Assembly: GCA_019828565.1 (NCBI GenBank) | Contig: JAHDYR010000062.1 | Coordinates: 1 to 64,000 of the forward strand | Direction of reading: 5' to 3' | Length of the DNA stretch: 64,000 nucleotides | From: Carpediemonas membranifera | Taxonomy: Eukaryota > Fornicata | Shown here: positions 10,072-20,957 of the stretch, piece by piece | Layout: each line of letters starts with the position of its first letter | How positions within the stretch are numbered: position 1 is the stretch's first letter | Made by a program: the position numbers and the translations under genes | Notes under the pieces: model-generated | Seen by the model: only the letters and a program-made list of their open reading frames with translations | Told to the model about the DNA's origin: nothing | Databases searched by the model: none

Positions 10072-11481
10072 TTAACTGGCCATTCTAACAGTATGCTGAT
10101 AGTCCATCGGCACCTCCCCTGTGTCCACTTCCACGAACGTCGCTGGGGGAATCCCCGTCACTGCCCACGTCGCGTATCTGCTCTGGTCCACCTTGTTGGC
10201 CGGCAGGTTGGGCTCATAGAAGAGGCCGTGGCCATGGCCAACGACCTCCCCCGTCTCGACGTCCACTAGCACGAGCCCCCCCTCTGTCGGCACCGCACTG
10301 ATCCCTGCCCTCTCACTCCCAGGATCTCCACACTCGAAGTCGATAGAACCGAGGATGAGCTTCTTCTGACCCTGACTCTGCAATGCCTCCGGTAGGCTCC
10401 CTGCTGATGCACTTCCCTCTGATGCTCGGGGTATGCTCTCTTCTTCCTGCTGATCAAGCTCGGCTCCAAGGCCCCTTCTGGCGCTCACTCCTTCCGCTTG
10501 TGTCAACACGACCTTGGGTTTGGGGTCTTCCTCTTGGCTGGTCTGTGCGCCGCTCTCGTTGTCTGACTCTTCTTCCCTGTCCCTCTTTTGGCGGCGGCTG
10601 GTGGCATTGATCACCCTGGCCCTGACGTCAGAGAAGACGAGCTTGTTGCTGAGCGGCGTCTCCTGTCCTTGTGCCCTTATTGCGCCTCTGCCCTCCGTGT
10701 TGACTCCTGTCTTGCACCAAGCTGCCTGCCAGACCGCCGGCGCCTCCGGGGCCTGCAACCTGAGGATGTCCCTGCCTTCCTCCATGAATCTGGTGATCTG
10801 CCATGCTCTGCAATCTCTGATGTCGATGAGGACCTTGTAGGTGCCATCGTCCTGCTCCATAGCGATCCTGGTGACCAGGCCCTGGTTAGTGGGGTCCCAC
10901 ACCTCCTCTCCTGCGATGGCCTCGACGGCTTTCTCATCTCCATACCCTGATGTGAGCGTGAATGTGCCCGTCTCTCTGCCCTCAATGCTGTCTCTCTCAC
11001 TGTCCCACTCGATGTTGCTCTGTTCTCTCGGTTGGAGGATGGCCTCTTCGATCTTGTGGTCGGAAGGCCACTTGCTCATGTCCCTGTGCCCTGGTTGGAT
11101 GGTGACGTTCTCCTTGGCCTCTGCTAGGCGCCGTTCTTCGTCCTCTCTCGGGTCTAAGGCCTCTGTCATTGCGTAGAAGATGTCTCGAAGCCCTAGGATT
11201 CCGTTGGGGTTACGGAGGATCTCGTCTCTGTTGTTGGTGATCCCTGCGGCACGTATCACTCTCCTCGCATTCAGTATCACCTCTTTTCGTGCTCTGGAGC
11301 TAGCTCCGAACGATCTCCCTGAAAAATCTTCTGCGCGACGCAGTAGTAGCGTTCTGGTGCCCTTCTCTTCCATCAAGTAGTCCGTTAGTAGCTCTCTAAT
11401 CGTGTCCCACTCTTTTTGAGCGGATTCCCTGATCTTATCTGGTATCTCCACTCTCATCTGGTTGTTCTCTTTTCCCTGCAT
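10072..11481 (-). CDS. Orphan protein, 469 aa
   Basis: Intact minus-strand frame from MQGKENNQMRVEIP. The first about 130 residues are helical and charged, followed by a beta-rich middle and a disordered acidic segment with RRQKRDREEESDNESG. The C-terminal about 110 residues contain IDFECGDPGSER and VDVETGEVVGHGHG, which look like a small beta domain. I do not recognise the family. Codon use fits a functional gene, and the gene is unbroken, unlike several neighbours. Confidence 0.55.
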   Translation of the reverse strand: MQGKENNQMRVEIPDKIRESAQKEWDTIRELLTDYLMEEKGTRTLLLRRAEDFSGRSFGASSRARKEVILNARRVIRAAGITNNRDEILRNPNGILGLRDIFYAMTEALDPREDEERRLAEAKENVTIQPGHRDMSKWPSDHKIEEAILQPREQSNIEWDSERDSIEGRETGTFTLTSGYGDEKAVEAIAGEEVWDPTNQGLVTRIAMEQDDGTYKVLIDIRDCRAWQITRFMEEGRDILRLQAPEAPAVWQAAWCKTGVNTEGRGAIRAQGQETPLSNKLVFSDVRARVINATSRRQKRDREEESDNESGAQTSQEEDPKPKVVLTQAEGVSARRGLGAELDQQEEESIPRASEGSASAGSLPEALQSQGQKKLILGSIDFECGDPGSERAGISAVPTEGGLVLVDVETGEVVGHGHGLFYEPNLPANKVDQSRYATWAVTGIPPATFVEVDTGEVPMDYQHTVRMAS

Positions 11482-11770
11482 GAAAAAAGCTTGGCAAATG
11501 CATCGACGCGAAAATCGGTCAGCATGGCCCTGCGCAGGTACTGTCCCCGCACGGACCTCCCTGTTTTCTCATTTTTCCCTGATCGTTTGTTTTGGGGCTC
11601 GCGGCGAAATGGCGCGGTTCTAAAAATGCATCGCCATTTTCATGCCACACCGTCCCTGGATTTTGGCCGTTGTTACGCCATTCGTAGTGTGTTCGCGGCC
11701 TCTATCTGGGCCCCTGCTGTTGTTCGCCGGTGATCCTTCCTTCCCTCTGAGCTGGCGAAAATTCCATTCC

Positions 11771-11846
11771 ATCATACTGTCAATTCCTTGACTTCAAGTC
11801 AAGTTTTTGTGACTTAAAGTCAAGGCCAAAACTTGACTTTAAGTCA
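11771..11846. repeat. 76-bp palindromic unit (left copy)
   Basis: Contains near-palindromes such as CTTGACTTCAAGTCAAG and CTTGACTTTAAGTCAAG. The same 76 bp occurs in inverted orientation at 20496-20571 with one mismatch. Either terminal repeats of an 8.8-kb element or two copies of a small palindromic repeat; no target duplication is visible at the outer ends. Confidence 0.7.
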
Positions 11847-12845
11847 AGACGTTTGAATTAATCAGAGGAACCAGGCTCTGTCAGTAAATAAGAATGATAT
11901 GGCTGGGTAGCAGTACTAGTTCTCTATTCACTGCATTGATGGCTAACTGTGGGCTAAGCTGTGACCTGAGTATGGGTGACTTCTTCTTGACGACGAGAGC
12001 CATTTTTTTCAAGTTCGACCACTTCGGCTCTGTCCCCTTCGCAGTTTTTTGCAGGATCTGATCTACACCAGTAGTGCTTGTGATCCAACAAAAATCTGCG
12101 AAGGGGACAGAACAGATCTTGAGATTTTTAGCAAAAGACTCGGGCCGAGTCGAGAGGCGTTATTGATGAGCGCACAGCTCAGGGAATTTTTCTACGCTGC
12201 AACTAAAAACCAAGAGGCCGAGTAAACACAAGTATTACTACACGATGATGCCCAGACCGTCGTGTAAGGAGAACATTCTTGGGCGGTCAACGCGAAGAAA
12301 AAGTTAAAGTTATTGGAATTAAAAAGACGGCAATGTACTCGCCGTTGGCTGAAACCTCAGGCATAATGGTTTCAGGTGTGAACTCTTCCAATTGGGGGAG
12401 TTATTGTTATTGTTCAGTTTAAGGTCACGCCGCCTGCATGAAAAAAAATGGTAATGACGGAAGCAATGTCGGAGATATCCAGAAATGACTGTGATAGAGC
12501 TCATAGCAAGACAGCATTCGAGATATTTGCCCATCTGAGCATGCTTTCGCTCATTCTAGATGGCATAAGCCTCTTTTCCCACAACTAATCAATATCAAGT
12601 CGGCTTTTACTCAGTATCGCTCGCTCAGACATCTGAAACGTCCCCATTGGCAATATAACCCTGCTGGAACAGTGAAGTGGCGAGCATAGAGTTCTATTGA
12701 TGACGAAAGGTTGCGACCGGCAAGCGCCTGGTTCATACGGCCATTTGGGGCGGCGCGAGAGCCAATCTCGTTAATGAAAGGTAGGATGATGCGCGTATGA
12801 GTGTTTGTAGGGTCACTAACGACCTTAATGACGAGTTAGGACGTG

Positions 12846-12918
12846 TGGCAGGGCCGTGCGCTGCCGGAATACACAGGGCAGATTCGCCCCGTTGATTCCA
12901 GAAGCTCGCCGCTCTTCC
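12846..12918 (+). repeat. Diverged single copy of satellite segment
   Basis: About 73 bp align to the satellite start at 53681 (GGCAGGRCCG, CCGGAATACRCAGGGC, TGATTCCAGRAGC in order), with roughly one mismatch in four. It may be an ancestral or decayed unit of the 421-bp repeat. Confidence 0.45.
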
Positions 12919-13439
12919 ACGCACGATAGTCAATACAGGGATAGATACACATCTGGACCTCTTTTATACAGCCAACCAGGCTCCGCATAAACTGCGCATT
13001 TCAGATGACGCCCGATGAAGAAAAACACACGAGCGACGCCGGTATCGCCGGCGAAACGTATAGCATTAACGATTGAAGGGATAGAATTGGAGCTAGACGT
13101 TGTTTATGGGATTCAACGAGCGCACTTTGATTGATTCTCGCATTGATGGTGAATTAGAGCAGATGAAGCGCTGCACGGCAAGGATCAAGACATTTTGTTC
13201 ATACTACATAGCAAATTACAACGAGTTTTCGATGTGAATAGATCAGTAAATAGAGAGAAAACCTGTAGCAGCCGATAAACACTGTCAGTCAACAGCCCAA
13301 CCGAAGACACGCCAAAACACAAGCACAAGTCAGTTTTACTCAGTTTGATTCCCGCAATTGCAGAGTAGTTCTCATGGCAGTCTTTGCAGAGATTGCAGAG
13401 ATGATGGGGTGGAGACACTCGATATTTGCATTTGTAGAT

Positions 13440-13514
13440 GAGTTGGAGATAAATGTAGTCACTGACGCTAATCACCTTTTTGCAATGACACGGATGACGG
13501 AGTTCGTCATTCAA
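13440..13514 (-). pseudogene. Remnant copied from the OTU gene
   Basis: 13447-13500 matches 13985-14035 inside the OTU gene (ATGTAGTCAYTGACGC, then CAATGACACGGATGACGG), about 90% identical in the same orientation. On the minus strand it encodes VISVSDYIYL beside the paralogue's VIGVNDYIYI. It is a partial duplicate downstream of the OTU gene. Confidence 0.55.
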
Positions 13515-13567
13515 TCTCGTTGCGAGCCATAAAGTGCACCAATAGTGGGAACCGACTTCCCACTATT
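13501..13567. repeat. Repeat with AATAGTGGGAA palindrome (left of OTU gene)
   Basis: Begins AGTTCGTCATT, then TCTCGTTGCGAGC, ATAAAGTGC, and ends with AATAGTGGGAA/TTCCCACTATT arms (13541-13567). The same string of blocks recurs in the same orientation at 16230-16290, so the OTU gene is bracketed by direct repeats. Confidence 0.55.
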
Positions 13568-13850
13568 TTCTCAGTGCCAATGAGCTATAGAGCTTTATTG
13601 AGGATATAAGCTTGCATAATAACACATCAATAGCGTCTGACGGCCGCTATGGCCCATGATACTCAATAACAACATCAAACGAGTCAAAGGAACCACGAAA
13701 CCACACAAGGAACGAGCTAGAAGAAGCGATAGGAACTTTAATTGCATAAACAACATCAATACTGCCACCAGCTGTCCAGTCAGCGCCCCAAAGCCAACAG
13801 CACCACGGCAGCACCACGACGCCACCGCAATTCATTCATTTACTACTGAC

Positions 13851-15608
13851 TCATTCCACAAAATAACAGTCATCCTCTGTGTTCTGTTGGGCAGACAGGT
13901 GCGATTCTGCCTTCCTCAGCTCAACAGGTGTTGCATGGTACACTTCCGCGTGTGCTGTGACGTCAGTTGGCGTGCCGGAGATATAAATGTAGTCATTGAC
14001 GCCAATCACGTTTGCAATGACACGGATGACGGACATGCTCGCATTAGTGTTTGTCAGGGTGATGTAACCCTTGTCTCTACCCTGGAAGAAGACGATTGTG
14101 CCGTCCTGGATGGATGCAATGGGCATGTTGTGAATCTGTGACCAGACCTGAATTGCGGTGTCCCGGCAGTATGGAAGACTGTCGTTCTTGCCACCCTTGC
14201 CTGTTGAACTGGCATGGCTGTAAAAGAGCTGATAGTCTGCCGGAAGTAGGTCGCGCTTCTGCATAATCCCTGCAGCAGCTTGAAGCTGCTTACGCCAATC
14301 TGTTGTCGGTACGTCACGCTCGTTAGACACATGCCTGAGGCAGTGGCCAACACAGTCACCATCGCCTGGGGGGTTGTACGGCTTGAACTTCGACCGGAGG
14401 TGACGTGTGAACTCGTCCAGGCAGTCCTCTCTCTCCTCGGTCTGGACATCCTTGTCATCTGTCGGGGTACGGTCGTCACCTTCGTTCATCTCAGTTCCAG
14501 TCTCGCAGGTCACAGGTCTGGCCTTCTCGGGCTCAGTCTGGATACAGGCGTCGCATTTGGTCACGTCCTCCTCATCTGACTCACCCTTCTTCTCAACAGT
14601 CACCTCCTCCTCTATCTCCTCCTCCTCTGACTCCTCCTCCGAGTCCTCTGGCCTGGCCTTCTCGGGCGTGATGATGAGGGCCTTGCGCTTCACAGACATG
14701 GAGGCCTCGGGCTCGTCCGTATCGCGTCGGGGACAGGAAGTCCTGGAGACTGTGCCAGACTGTGGCGGGATGGGGCTGCATGGGAGTGATGCATCTATGG
14801 ACTTGTCAGCGTCATAGGCTGCCTCTCGCTCAGCCTGCTGCTGCAGAAGGCGTCGATGCAGCGTGATGACTTCCTCACTCTTTGCCGTCAAGCTCTTCCT
14901 CAACTGCTTGACTCTCTTCTTGTATCCTCGAACAATTTTGTGATAGTAATCGATGATAGCGCCAGTACCTGGGGGAGCAGGGGCGTACCTTCTCCCGCGG
15001 GGGTCTCCAACCATTCCAGGGCGATGATGTACTCTTCGAAGTACGAGCGGCAGGAGTGCTTCATGTAAGCAAGGTCTGCCTCCTTGCTGCGCACCCTGGC
15101 AACCATTGCTGTGACATGGTCGCGCACAAGCGCGTTGGTGGATGTCGCGTTGCGCCACGCCCGAACCTTGACACTCAGCGCCTCTTTTTCGATACGCGCG
15201 CCCTCATTCTCCTTGGCATACTCAGCCCTCTTGGAGTTCTTGAAGGCTGTGACAGCGGCCGACTCAAACGCCTTCATCTCCTTCTCCGTGAAGGTTGCCT
15301 CGATGATCTCGTTCGAGGTCTTATCCTGCACCTGCTGAGACAGCAATGCCTCGAGTTCTGCCTTCTTCTCGCCCTGAATCTCGAAATATGAGCACAGGTG
15401 GTTGAAGTTGATCCCTATATAAACATTTGCACCAATTACGTACCGTTCTTGACGACTATATCGAAGATATCGTTCTCGTCGAGCAATTTGTCCCGAAGAA
15501 CGGCACTCTTCGCCTTGTTTGTCTTCTTCTCCTTGAATTCGGTGATAACGGCCTCAATCACATCATCTGAGGTGCTCTCGATCCACTCGTGAAGGAATTC
15601 GAACGTCA
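13851..15608 (-). CDS. OTU-family cysteine protease-like protein
   Basis: Exon 1 starts at 15608 (MTFEFLHEWIE); a 29-nt intron at 15415-15443 (GTACGT ... TTATATAG) joins it in frame to exon 2. The N-terminal half is coiled coil, followed by an acidic Glu/Ser linker and the OTU domain in the last about 190 residues. The catalytic Cys sits in NPPGDGDCVGHCLRHV, the classic PxGDGxC signature. The expected His is probably in the C-terminal YISG/AEVYHAT segment; I cannot assign it firmly. OTU enzymes remove ubiquitin. One more frame change lies at 14969-14988: either an indel or a 20-nt GT...AG segment. The gene is flanked by direct repeats. Confidence 0.65.
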
Positions 15609-16539
15609 TTCTTCTCTTCGTTATATCCCAATAATGGACATATAACAGAGATGAGAAAATTCCAGTAACCGTAGGCAACAGGGTGTCGGAAACGTTATAC
15701 CATACAAACGGGGGATATAATCGCTCCGAAAACACCCATTATGTGGACTGAATGGCGATATAACGTATGGGGAGTGATCCGACGAGCTTTCGGGCGGTGC
15801 AGGCTAAGACACACCAAGTCTGTGGTGCTCTAACGTACATCGGGACGCACTGTGGAGGCCCCTAGAGTACTCGGTCATGGCATGTCAGACCAAGGGTCCC
15901 TCAAATCTGGCCCCATTCAGGATGCACCCCCTAAATGTTCCGTTGCAAGCGTCTGACGGGCGTTCTCTGGATACCGACCAAGATGGAGGTCACGTGGATC
16001 AACGGACGATAATTGCGGTATTCTGGCCATGCATGGTACTCTCAAATCATCTATACTAATCAGTGCTCCATTTATAGTTCATATCGTATGGTCCTGGTGG
16101 ACTTATAGTTGTTGATGTTGTTTAGGGATAATTGTAGCTTTAATGATGCTCTGCGCCCGCTTACTGATGTTTCTTAGTGATATTCATGTGTCTGCATCTT
16201 CAAATCCGCCAGTATTCTTCCTATTCTTCAGTTCGTCATTTCGGTCTCGTTGCGAGCATAAAGTGCGAAATAGTGGCCAATTGGCCACTACGATATCGGC
16301 AATTAAGACAGTAACAGGAGCGTTTGGTGCGCAGATCAAGACTTTTTAACAATATCAACAAACGGTTCACTCACTTTCTCGTTTAACGTAGTGAATCATC
16401 AGTTTCAGCTGTGGCGTTAGTTGTTAGCCGTGCGAAGCACTGATGAGGCCTTATTACCATCAATAGGAGTAATAAACACCATTTAACTTCAATATAGAGA
16501 GCGAGCGGCCAAGAAACAAGCGCCGGGAGGATAACGGCG
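15609..16539. other. Gene-free region
   Basis: No gene seen. It contains the second copy of the block repeat and the 20-bp palindrome at 16271-16290. Confidence 0.5.
16230..16290. repeat. Repeat with perfect 20-bp palindrome (right of OTU gene)
   Basis: The blocks AGTTCGTCATT, TCTCGTTGCGAGC and ATAAAGTGC match 13501-13540. It ends in the perfect palindrome TAGTGGCCAATTGGCCACTA. Confidence 0.6.
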
Positions 16540-18257
16540 GTGGAGAGCAGCATGAGAGCGCCGGGGTATGGCGCACGGGAGGGAGAGCGGCAGGAGAGCG
16601 CCGGGGGATGGCGCACGGGAGGGAGAGCGGCAGGAAGAGAGCCCCAGGGGAAGAGAGCCGGGGGGAAGAGCCCCAGGAGAGCCCCCGGGGGAAGAGCGCC
16701 AGGGGGAAGAGCCCCAGGAGAGCCACCGGGGAAGAGAGCCGGGGGGAAGAGCCCCAGGAGAGCCCCCGGGGGAAGAGCGCCAGGGGAAAACAGAGAGCTC
16801 GGGAAGAGCCCCAGGAGAGCCCCAGGGAAGAGAGCTGGGGGAAGAGCCCCAGGAGAGCCCCAGGGAAGAGAGCCGGGGGGAAGAGCCCCAGGAGAGCCCC
16901 AGGGGAAGAGAGCCGGGGGAAGAGAGCCCCAGGAGAGCCCCAGGGGAAGAGAGCCGGGGGGAAGAGCCCCAGGAGAGCCCCAGGGAAGAGAGCCGGGGAA
17001 GAGAGCCGGGGGGAAGAGCCCCAGGAGAGCCCCAGGGGAAGAGAGCCGGGGGGAAGAGCCCCAGGAGAGCCCCCAGGGAAGAGAGCCGGGGGGAAGAGCC
17101 CCAGGAGAGCCCCAGGGGAAGAGAGCCGGGGGGAAGAGCCCCAGGAGAGCCCCAGGGGAAGAGAGCCGGGGGGAAGAGCCCCAGGAGAGCCCCAGGGGAA
17201 GAGAGCCGGGGGAAGAGAGCCGGGGGGAAGAGCCCCAGGAGAGCCCCAGGGGAAGAGAGCCGGGGGGAAGAGCCCCAGGAGAGCCCCAGGGGAAGAGAGC
17301 CGGGGAAGAGAGCCGGGGGAAGAGCCCCAGGAGAGCCCCAGGGAAGAGAGCTGGGGGAAGAGCCCCAGGAGAGCCCCAGGGGAAGAGAGCCGGGGGGAAG
17401 AGCCCCAGGAGAGCCCCAGGGGAAGAGAGCCGGGGGAAGAGAGCCGGGGGGAAGAGCCCCAGGAGAGCCCCAGGGGAAGAGAGCCGGGGGGAAGAGCCCC
17501 AGGAGAGCCCCCGGGGGAAGAGAGCCGGGGGAAGAGAGCCCCAGGAGAGCCCCCGGGGGAAGAGCGCCAGGGGGAAGAGAGCCCCAGGGGAAGAGAGCCG
17601 GGGGGAAGAGCCCCAGGAGAGCCCCAGGGGAAGAGAGCCGGGGGGAAGAGCCCCAGGAGAGCCCCAGGGGAAGAGAGCCGGGGGGAAGAGCCCCAGGAGA
17701 GCCCCCGGGGGAAGAGCGCCAGGGGGAAGAGAGCCGGGGGGAAGAGCCCCAGGAGAGCCCCAGGGGAAGAGAGCTGGGGAAGAGCCCCAGGAGAGCCCCA
17801 GGGGAAGAGAGCCGGGGGAAGAGAGCCCCAGGAGAGCCCCAGGGGAAGAGAGCCGGGGGAAGAGAGCCGGGGGAAGAGAGCCCCAGGAGAGCCCCCGGGG
17901 GAAGAGCGCCAGGGGGAAGAGAGCCCCAGGGGAAGAGAGCCGGGGGGAAGAGCCCCAGGAGAGCCCCAGGGGAAGAGAGCCGGGGGGAAGAGCCCCAGGA
18001 GAGCCCCAGGGGAAGAGAGCCGGGGGGAAGAGCCCCAGGAGAGCCCCCGGGGGAAGAGCGCCAGGGGGAAGAGAGCCCCAGGGGAAGAGAGCCGGGGGGA
18101 AGAGCCCCAGGAGAGCCCCCGGGGGAAGAGCGCCAGGGGGAAGAGAGCCGGGGGGAAGAGCCCCAGGAGAGCCCCCAGGAGAGCCCCAGGGGAAGAGAGC
18201 CGGGGGGAAGAGCCCCAGGAGAGCCACCGGGGGGAGAGCACGGGGGAGAGAGCATAT
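16540..18257. repeat. GA/CCC-rich tandem array, 1.7 kb
   Basis: Irregular repeats of about 25-40 bp built from GAAGAGAGCCGGGGGGAAG, AGCCCCAGGAGAGCCCC and AGAGCGCCAGGGGGAAG. Purine-rich on the plus strand. All six frames lack stops for long stretches (up to 750 codons), purely because the unit has none. These reading frames have no other coding support. A shorter array of the same style is at 61108-61410. Confidence 0.85.
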
Positions 18258-18610
18258 TAGCCCTGAAAAACGCCAGCACCAGCGCAAGTAAGCTATTCTA
18301 TTACAAAATGCTTCACTTGCGCTGGTACTACAGCGTTTTCGGGGCCCTTTGCCCATCTTTCGTTGTCTGATTTTTTTTCGTGCAGAATTCAAACGAGTGC
18401 CGCCTGGAAGAGGCTGAGCAGCGGAGCTAGGCACCTGCGGCACCACTCGTCTGGCCCAGCTCCCGGGTATGCTCCAGAAAATTCTGGTGCAGATTTGGGA
18501 GCAGAAATGTCGACGAACCCCGAAAACGCCATAACCGGCACCAGTGAGCGCATCTTCGTTGATGAAGCTCATTGGTGTTGGCATTATGGCGTTTTCGGGG
18601 TTCGATACTG
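18258..18610. repeat. Twin-hairpin repeat, copy 1
   Basis: Hairpin A (about 18262-18345) pairs CGCCAGCACCAGCGCAAGTA with its near complement CACTTGCGCTGGTAC. Hairpin B (18516-18602) has perfect 17-bp outer arms AACCCCGAAAACGCCAT and ATGGCGTTTTCGGGGTT, plus inner pairing of CACCAGTGAGC with GCTCATTGGTG. Both hairpins share the tip sequence CGAAAACGCC. They are separated by about 170 bp of unique DNA, and copy 2 at 61417-61756 keeps the same order and spacing at about 88% identity by eye. Confidence 0.75.
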
Positions 18611-18671
18611 TACTCGTGGCCTGAGGCGCCCGCACAGCGCCACCACGCCAGCAGCAGCGCCCTCACATGCC

Positions 18672-18915
18672 TGATGCCCTCATCCTGGCGCGCCCTCATC
18701 CTGGCGCACTCATCCCTGGCGCCTCATCCCTGGCGCCCTCATCCCTGGCGCCTCATCCCTGGCGCCCTAATCCCTGGCGCCTCATCCCTGGCGCCCTCAT
18801 CCCTGGCGCTCATCCCTGGCGCCTCATCCATGGCGCTCCCTCATCCATGGCGCCTCATCCCTGGCGCCTCATCCTGGCGCCTCATCCCTGGCGCCTCATT
18901 TCTGGCGCCCTCATC
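18672..18915. repeat. CTCATCCCTGGCGCC tandem repeat
   Basis: About 15 copies of a 15-bp unit, slightly degenerate. The same unit follows copy 2 of the twin hairpin at 61773-61860, so array, hairpins and this repeat form one composite. Confidence 0.85.
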
Positions 18916-20872
18916 GCAGCGCCCACACAGCACCCCTACGCCAGCGCCCTCTGCGCCACGACGTTACCGCCCTCAGCGCCACACCCACACCGCAACCGCC
19001 AGCCCCACGCCAGCCCCGCATCACCGGCGCCCTCAACAGCAAGTTCCATCATCCACATCACTCCTTAACAACATCAACGACTCGCCTACCACCGACAGCG
19101 ATGGCGAAGTCTGCGTTGATGTCGCCAGTGCCAACCCAGCTGGCATACGCGTCGCAATGAATGTAAATGTTTACGTGTTCTCTTCGTCCCTTCTATCGTC
19201 CAGGATCTGCTTTCAGACGTCCATGAGCGATCATCCCTTATCCTGCGGAGCAGCCCAACATCAGCTCCAGCGGTTCAGAGCATGCGTACAATGCTTCCGG
19301 GGCATGCAGAGTGATCATGTAGGAGCTTTATCACGATTCCAGGCTAGTTAGTGAGGGAATTCGTCTGCAGTTCCCGGCAAATCTCATTATCTCCATTATT
19401 GCTGCAGTATTCAAAGTAAACGCGAACAAAACGATCTATCTCCATTCATTGGCGCCTCGAGGAGCGCTTCAGTCCCTCTAGAGCGTGCTTCAGCAGCATT
19501 TCGATCGAGATTAAAAATCACCCGAATTCTAGCTCTGTTCTGTGGCCGCTGCAGGCACCGCTGGGCGCAATAGAGCTCGGAGCGGCGTTGTCTGCCAAAA
19601 AGAGCATATTGCTCCCGGTGAAAATTGAACCCACAATCTGGAGGCTGTGTACAAAGTCTCTTCCCTCTATGCCACGACTTATGGGAAATCCGCCCTTATT
19701 AGGCTTCCTACAGGGAATATAGGCCATTTTGGAGGTATGAGCGACCGGGAGGGGGGAATGGGGGACATTTATGGTATGGCTGGACTCTACTCGGGCAGAC
19801 TATTATAATAAGGCTCAGATCAGACCTCTACGACAGCTATACGAGGAGAAACGAGCCAAGCAGCGCGCTAGCGGCCCATGGCCGCAGCAGCGCCCAGCAA
19901 AGCTCAGCTATAGGGTCACCTGAGGCCCCAAATGGCGTGCTGATCAGGTCGACTCCCATCTATTGACTTGGTAATTGCAGAGGGCGTCTGAACGCGATGT
20001 CCTAATAACCGACATGGTCGGAGCGGTTCGGCGATGACTCCGTTGTATTCCACACCTTCTTCTGATGCCGAAACATGCAGTCCTTTAGAGTCAACGCGCG
20101 TCCTGTCCGTCAGGCGAAGGGCATTCAGCAGAGGCATTGCTGCGGTCTGCAGGCTGCCCTAGCGCTTCAGGATGGCCAACTGCATGATCTGGACCCATGT
20201 CTATCAAATCCATTTTGATCACATCAAACGTGTGTCAAATCCGGCAAATCGATTTTGCGATAAGGGGCAGAGGGGAGGAAGCGACCCATAAGGCGTACTT
20301 ATGGACCATTTCCTCCCCCCTGCCCGTTTTTTGAGTCTCAACTCTCAATTCCAATTTGTCCCTATGTTACTTTTTTCTAGCAGGATTTAAAGTTTGATAC
20401 TGCGCATGCGTATTGCTTAGGTATAGCCAAGTACTACCATACCACTTTGAAGATCCAGCTCCGGCTCATCGTCGAGTTCATTTTTTCTTGCAAAATGACT
20501 TAAAGTCAAGTTTTGTCCTTGACTTTAAGTCACAAAAACTTGACTTGAAGTCAAGGAATTGACAGTATGATCGATGCTCCGACATCCTTCCCTGCGCTCT
20601 CCGTCTCTTTCCCTGTAAATCTAAGCTCCATATTGTTCGTTCTCTAGTCCCTGTGGCTATGGAGCTCCCACTCATAACCGGCGGTGCACCCTGAATGTAA
20701 CCTTCTGGTTCGTTGGACAGGGGCCATAGTCGCTCCTTTTGAGCTCGATGGGGCACTGTTCTATCTATTCTAGTACAGGCCTGTTGGTCTTCATCCACCC
20801 CTGTTGTAAGTGAGAACACTTAGCTGAAAACATTGGTGGACTGAGGTGGCGGGCAGAGATGGTGATGGGGAG
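18916..20872. other. Gene-free region before element A
   Basis: Nothing convincing is encoded. It includes the inverted 76-bp palindromic unit at 20496-20571. The last 4 bp (GGAG, 20869-20872) are the left target duplication of the LTR element that follows. Confidence 0.5.
20496..20571. repeat. 76-bp palindromic unit (right copy, inverted)
   Basis: Reverse complement of 11771-11846 with a single difference. Confidence 0.7.
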
Positions 20873-20957
20873 TGTAGTCAATATTAATATCTACCAATAT
20901 CCCCGGGAGGGTCCAAACCTCTTTTTACTTGTAAAACCTATCTCTTCCAAGACTACA
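20873..20957 (+). repeat. 5' LTR of element A, 85 bp
   Basis: Starts TGTAGTC and ends GACTACA, a 7-bp inverted terminus with canonical TG...CA ends. It differs from the 3' LTR at only a few positions in the first 20 bp (AATATTAATATC versus AATAATAGTATC). Very short for an autonomous element. Confidence 0.9.

Larger units (their letters stand above)
11482..13439. other. Gene-free region with palindromes
   Basis: No supported gene. It holds the 76-bp palindromic unit at 11771-11846, a hairpin at 12030-12110 with perfect 15-bp arms (CTGTCCCCTTCGCAG and its complement, 51 bp apart), and a single diverged relative of the 421-bp satellite around 12846-12918. The rest is AT-richer and featureless. 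Confidence 0.5.

Noticed and set aside
1-16300. Endogenous giant virus
   Set aside because: No major capsid protein, packaging ATPase, polymerase or other hallmark could be found; kept only as a hypothesis.
18590-18612. tRNA B-box-like GGGTTCGATACTG after hairpin B
   Set aside because: No matching A box or cloverleaf; copy 2 changes it to GGGTTCAAATACTG.
16383-18635. Overlapping ORFs of 550-750 codons on both strands
   Set aside because: They come from a stop-free tandem repeat; composition is that of the repeat in every frame and nothing else supports coding.
18572-19351. ORF with repeated IPGASSLAP-type peptides
   Set aside because: Produced by the 15-bp tandem repeat, not a gene.
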